NCBI RefSeq assembly: GCF_001659605.2
Contig: NC_035177.2
Coordinates: 30,830,136-30,894,135 of the forward strand
Length of the DNA: 64,000 bases
From: Manihot esculenta
Taxonomy: Eukaryota > Streptophyta > Magnoliopsida > Malpighiales > Euphorbiaceae
Reading direction: 5' to 3'
Shown: piece after piece, positions 62,901 to 64,000 of the stretch
Layout: each line of letters starts with the position of its first letter
How positions within the stretch are numbered: the first letter of the stretch is position 1
Notes under the pieces: model-generated
What the model saw: only the letters and a program-made list of their open reading frames with translations
The model's database searches: none
What the model was told of the DNA's origin: nothing
Translations under genes and position numbers: made by a program

Positions 62901-64000
62901 CTGCCTCTTCTAGCTTCTGCACTTCTTCCCGGGTGGCCTGCTGCTTCTCTCTTCCCACTACTCTCTTCTTTTGCTTTACTGGTCTGGCCTCGGGGAGGAC
63001 ATTCAATCGGTGTGTCATCACTTTGGGGTCAATTCCCGGCATGTCTGAAGGCTTCCATGCGAAGGTCGGCGCGTGACTTCGAATCAGGGCCATGACTTCA
63101 CCTTTTTGTTCTTTGGTGAGGCTGGCATTAAGACTGAAGACCTTGTTTGCATCTGCTCCTGATAAGGGGAAAGTTTCCAACTCTCCAACTGGCTCTGTCC
63201 GGGCTTCTTTTGTTTCATCTCTGACCTCCAGAACTTCCGAGTCGATTGCTTCTCCAGTTGAGCTCGGCTCTGTTACTGTGGCCAAGTATACCGCCCTTGC
63301 TTCTTCCTGGCTGCCCCGGACCATTCCCACTCCTTCTTCCGTTGGGAACTTGAGTGTCAAATACCTGATGCTAGTGACAGCTTCAAAGTCGAACAACGCC
63401 GGTCTCCCCAAAATCGCATTGTAGCTCAGTGGGAGTTTGACCACCAAAAACACCTCATGATGGGTGCGAGCTCTGGGTGCTTCTCCCAAGGTAAGAGCCA
63501 GCTTCACCTTTCCTTCTACAAGTACCGGTGCTCCTCCGATCCCCTTGATTGGTGACTGGTCCCGAACCAGCTGTTCCTCTGGGATTCCCATCTGCTGAAA
63601 CACTCGGTATGGCAGCAAGTTGACTTTACTCCCATCATCCACTAAGACCTTCTTTACCCGATAATTATGAATGACGGCTTCAACGACAAGCGCGTCATCA
63701 TGGGGCATCTGAATACCCTGAGCATCTTCTGAGGAGAAAGTGATGATCATGGGAGAGTGGTCAACGATTTGCATGACTTCACTATTGCTGGTCTCTCCTT
63801 CCCGGTTTCTCTTCTTTCCTCGACGGCTCATCCGTCCTCCCGTTCCTCCAACAATCATGTGGATGGTCCCACTGGACCCGTCATTCACTGGTCCAGCTCC
63901 TATTCTCCTAGGCGTCTGAGTTGTCGGACCAGGCTGAGGCCTCTGTCCCTCTGGTTTCTTCACAAAATTTTTGAGGTGCCCCCTTTTTATCAGCCTCTCA
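59926..64000 (-). CDS. pol: Tat-lineage polyprotein: gag end, protease, RT, RNase H x2, integrase
   Basis: One uninterrupted frame runs from the right edge to TGA at 59926-59928, over 1350 codons; its true start is outside the window and the GTG at 63963 is not a start. The edge residues (ERLIKRGHLKNFV) are a late gag segment. Counting from 63963: protease active site VLVDDGS near residue 107; RT with RMCIDFTDLNKACPKDCYPL, the catalytic YVDD at 62512-62523 (residue 481); RNase H 1 with IYLAASEQAVSAVLV, lacking the first catalytic Asp; RNase H 2 with LYVDGASGAEGSGAGI near residue 775 and NMAEYEALVNGM; integrase with an HHCC finger (RRCDVCQRF) and catalytic Asp in GIDILGP (about 1068), Asp in ISDNGRQF (about 1127) and Glu in GQTEV (1164). 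Full openness suggests recent activity, although expression is unknown. Confidence 0.95.
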   Translation of the reverse strand, partial: ERLIKRGHLKNFVKKPEGQRPQPGPTTQTPRRIGAGPVNDGSSGTIHMIVGGTGGRMSRRGKKRNREGETSNSEVMQIVDHSPMIITFSSEDAQGIQMPHDDALVVEAVIHNYRVKKVLVDDGSKVNLLPYRVFQQMGIPEEQLVRDQSPIKGIGGAPVLVEGKVKLALTLGEAPRARTHHEVFLVVKLPLSYNAILGRPALFDFEAVTSIRYLTLKFPTEEGVGMVRGSQEEARAVYLATVTEPSSTGEAIDSEVLEVRDETKEARTEPVGELETFPLSGADANKVFSLNASLTKEQKGEVMALIRSHAPTFAWKPSDMPGIDPKVMTHRLNVLPEARPVKQKKRVVGREKQQATREEVQKLEEAGFIREVIYPQWLANPVLVKKANGKYRMCIDFTDLNKACPKDCYPLPDINKMVDSTAGFDYMSSLDAMSGYHQIPMERSDEEKTSFITEDGTYCYRAMPFGLRNAGATYQRLMNKIFKHQIGRNLEVYVDDMVVKSSTFQQHIADLREIFGVLDQYRMKLNPAKCAFFIRGGKFLGYMVSGKGIEPNPEKVEAILNMPEPTCVRDVQRLTGRVVALNRFMSRSAEKCLPFFKKLRKVPNFEWTEDCQKAFIELKKYLSSPHVLSSPIKGEELLIYLAASEQAVSAVLVRVEEEEQKPVFYVSKVLRDTEVRYSNIEKLAYALLLAVWKFRVYLKGHQGVVMTDQPLKKILHRPETSRRMLAWSVEISPYCLEYRPRTAIKSQALADFIAECAFNEEKGGSSSEISRKGEEREPPQEFSRKLYVDGASGAEGSGAGIMLKGPEGFKVCYALRLEFTASNNMAEYEALVNGMLVASEVGVTDLEVNSDSQLVINQVTGVYQARDPIMQNYLDKVKTIEAELTGRGVIVRFQRIPRDENEEADLFIRLTKEELEQLPDEVYIQHVRTPVFKKTNTVLQVEQSPTWMTSYLRYLEEGELPEDKDEARKIAARAANYQAIRGTLYRKGKSSPWLRCVSLEEAAKVMEEIHRGLCGAHEGAGTLANKIFRQGYYWPTVKKEAEEFVRRCDVCQRFANAIRTPATPQASISSPWPFSQWGIDILGPFPKTTGQRKFLVVAVEYFSKWPEAEAIATITARKMIDFIWGHIICRFGIPRVLISDNGRQFDCSIFRAFTMNMGIWHKFSSVAHPHTNGQTEVTNRAILQGLKKWLDGAKENWAKELNSILWALRTTPRAPTKETPFALAYGTEAVVPVELQIPTHRVQFVSKNTNEDKLRSNLDALEKVREEAQVRTAAYQQRAARYYNQKVRERSLKVGDLTLRNLEATGKRAAAGKLAPTWEGPFKVTKVVKPGVYRIEDMQGNPEPHAWNIQHLKRYFP

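Larger units (their letters stand above)
40320..64000 (-). mobile_element. Tat-lineage Ty3/gypsy retrotransposon, runs off right edge
   Basis: Features in minus-strand order are: end of gag (right edge), protease, reverse transcriptase, RNase H, a second RNase H of the type found in Tat elements, integrase, a tandem-repeat region (59095-59720), an oppositely oriented spliced gene (46018-58425) and a 2.8-kb unit repeated twice (40320-45980) that may be or contain the 3' LTR. An antisense or extra gene and tandem repeats downstream of pol are known hallmarks of the Tat group (Ogre, Retand, Grande). The left boundary is set by the sharp composition change and first repeat unit; the right end is outside the window. 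A younger element sits inside at 47562-56894. Confidence 0.75.

Noticed and set aside
60524..63424. Plus-strand frames opposite the Tat pol
   Set aside because: Shadows of the long minus-strand polyprotein.

Overview
The window is a piece of a dicot plant nuclear genome. Its genes are split by AT-rich introns with GT-AG ends, its spacers are very AT-rich, and its proteins match known plant nuclear families. A member of the Malpighiales (for example Euphorbiaceae) is plausible from overall character, but nothing here proves the species. No CRISPR array or rRNA gene was seen; tRNA genes were not searched for systematically.

The left part (1-20235) is gene-dense. In order it holds an NFD6-like mitochondrial protein (minus strand, running off the left edge), the complex I 23-kDa 8Fe-8S subunit NDUFS8/TYKY (plus, 8 exons), the cytosolic phenylalanyl-tRNA synthetase alpha subunit (plus, 18 exons, one GC-AG intron), an organellar mTERF protein most like MTERF2/EMB2219 (minus, 6 exons), and a GRP7/GRP8-type glycine-rich RNA-binding protein (plus, 2 exons). 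NFD6 and NDUFS8 are head to head, less than 400 bp apart, so two mitochondrial genes may share a promoter.

The middle part (20236-40319) is gene-poor. It holds a [12 protein letters not shown] single-MYB/SANT gene (29216-30127, plus) and a gene for an 88-residue conserved plant protein (37713-38060, minus). The rest is AT-rich spacer with decayed LINE and Mutator-like fragments, a foldback element near 26.7-27.1 kb, AT-rich satellite-like repeats at 33.3-35.9 kb and a repeated 320-400 bp family at 31.8, 35.96 and 36.28 kb. The order PheRS alpha / mTERF / GRP / RL / small protein recalls the Arabidopsis At2g21640-At2g21710 and At4g39235-At4g39280 blocks (from memory), which supports the gene identities.

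The right part (40320-64000) is nested LTR retrotransposons. A Tat-lineage Ty3/gypsy element on the minus strand supplies a long open pro-pol frame (59926 to the right edge) with two RNase H domains. Downstream of pol come 151-bp tandem repeats and then a spliced gene on the opposite strand (46018-58425, plus), followed by a 2.8-kb unit present twice in tandem (40320-45980). A second Ty3/gypsy element (47562-56894, minus) is inserted in an exon of that antisense gene, with a perfect 5-bp target duplication, nearly identical 2.47-kb LTRs, a tRNA-iMet primer site, an intact gag frame and a wrecked pol that has lost the integrase core. Its LTRs carry clusters of the near-palindromic GC-rich motif TTCGGCGGCCGAA around the predicted TATA box, the most unusual sequence signal in the window.
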